In this document: positions 63,414 to 64,000 of the stretch, one piece after another
Layout: each line of letters starts with the position of its first letter
Position numbering within the stretch: position 1 is the first letter of the stretch
NCBI RefSeq assembly: GCF_021729885.1
Contig: NZ_CP063401.1
Span: 1,488,001 to 1,552,000 of the forward strand
Direction of reading: 5' to 3'
Source: Devosia sp. SL43
GTDB taxonomy: Bacteria; Pseudomonadota; Alphaproteobacteria; Rhizobiales; Devosiaceae
Length of the DNA: 64,000 bases
Program-made: the position numbers and the translations under genes
Notes under the pieces: generated by a model
Database searches by the model: none
Seen by the model: only the letters and a program-made list of their open reading frames with translations
Told to the model about the DNA's origin: nothing

Positions 63414-64000
63414 ATGAGCGCCATCGACCTCATCATCTTCGATTGCGACGGCGTCCTGGTCGACAGCGAGCCCCTCGCCATGCGAGTACTGGTGGCCGCC
63501 ATTGCCGCGCAAGGCATTGAAGTCACGACGGAAACCGCCTACCGAGACTATCTCGGCCGCTCGCTCGCCTCCATCTCTGCCAGCCTCGTCGACAGCCATG
63601 GTGCGCCACTGGGCGCCGCCGCCCTCCAATCGATGCGCGACGATCTCTACGCACTCTATCGCCAGGAGTTGCGGGCCAATCCCGGGCTTCCCGCCATCCT
63701 CAGCCAGCTCGACACCCCGTTCTGCGTGGCCTCGTCCTCAAGCCCCGAACGCATCCTGCTCAGCCTTGAACTGACCGGCCTCCTGCCCTGGTTCAAGCAC
63801 ACCATCTACTCCGCCAGCATGGTCGAGCACGGCAAACCGGCGCCCGACCTGTTCCTCCACGCCGCCCAAGCTATGGGCGCTAATCCCCGTCGCTGCCTCG
63901 TCATCGAAGATAGTCCCGCCGGGATCACCGCTGCACAGCGCGCCGGCATGCGGGTCTTCGGCTATGTGGGGGGTAGTCATATCGCCCGGGGTGGTCTCCT
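63414..64000 (+). CDS. HAD-superfamily phosphatase (partial, C-terminus beyond window)
   Basis: The first 195 codons are visible, starting nine bases after mtlK. HAD motif I is IIFDCDGVLVDSEPLA, motif II lies in FCVASSSSPERI, the motif III lysine lies in EHGKPAPDLFLHAA, and motif IV is VIEDSPAGITAAQRAGM. It is a beta-phosphoglucomutase-like or sugar-phosphate phosphatase. Its place in the operon suggests a polyol or hexose phosphate substrate, but this is inference. The gene continues past base 64000. Confidence 0.88.
   Translation, partial: MSAIDLIIFDCDGVLVDSEPLAMRVLVAAIAAQGIEVTTETAYRDYLGRSLASISASLVDSHGAPLGAAALQSMRDDLYALYRQELRANPGLPAILSQLDTPFCVASSSSPERILLSLELTGLLPWFKHTIYSASMVEHGKPAPDLFLHAAQAMGANPRRCLVIEDSPAGITAAQRAGMRVFGYVGGSHIARGGL

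Overview
The window comes from a GC-rich alphaproteobacterium of the order Hyphomicrobiales, most likely Devosia or a close relative. The reasons are the rhizobial-type thuEFGKAB, smoEFGK-mtlK and chvE-gguAB sugar loci, a SigF/NrsF ECF pair, an Irr-type iron box and several families of short intergenic inverted repeats. No rRNA, tRNA, transposase, phage gene or CRISPR array was seen. It looks like ordinary chromosome, or a chromid, that is rich in transporters.

Positions 1-15108 form a purine and ureide catabolism region. A leftward operon of about 11 kb runs uraH, xdhA, xdhB, xdhC, a BMP-type (nucleoside/purine) ABC importer, puuD and guaD; guaD is cut by the window edge. Rightward genes encode a PuuE allantoinase fused to OHCU decarboxylase, AllE and AllA. 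Together they take guanine or xanthine through urate, 5-hydroxyisourate, OHCU, allantoin and ureidoglycine to glyoxylate. The allantoate amidohydrolase step is absent here. Positions 15185-16950 hold a YbaY/META protein, a cytidine-deaminase-fold enzyme and two very small membrane ORFs. Positions 17129-21900 hold otsBA (trehalose synthesis), a ketopantoate-reductase-like gene and a DEAD-box helicase.

Positions 22444-25907 are the most interesting segment. An ECF sigma factor of the SigF type and its NrsF anti-sigma face a divergent group: a secreted methionine-rich DAMAPA-repeat protein, a di-haem cytochrome b and a MsrP/YedY-like molybdoenzyme. Both divergent promoters carry GTAAC[C/G]-N16-CGAA. 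This matches the reactive-chlorine methionine-sink system (MrpX/YedY1/SigF/NrsF) described in Azospira, but with a different repeat and a different membrane partner. Positions 26048-30669 hold a ThuA-like protein, a GtrA-like protein, a periplasmic 5'-nucleotidase and three small envelope proteins.

Positions 30737-38634 are a complete trehalose/disaccharide locus (thuR divergent from thuEFGK-thuA-thuB) with LacI-type operators. Positions 39106-44235 are an imelysin / di-haem oxidoreductase / imelysin / DUF1513 operon, probably for iron acquisition, preceded by a near-consensus Irr ICE box. A divergent ABC importer (44649-48605) is preceded by PHO-box half-sites. After it come a 3-mercaptopyruvate sulfurtransferase with an unusual hairpin-rich leader and two small unrelated genes.

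Positions 51137-56382 encode the ChvE-GguA-GguB multiple-sugar importer and a divergent FadR-type regulator. Positions 56442-64000 encode a SorC-family regulator, a SmoEFGK-like polyol importer, mannitol dehydrogenase and a HAD phosphatase cut by the window end.
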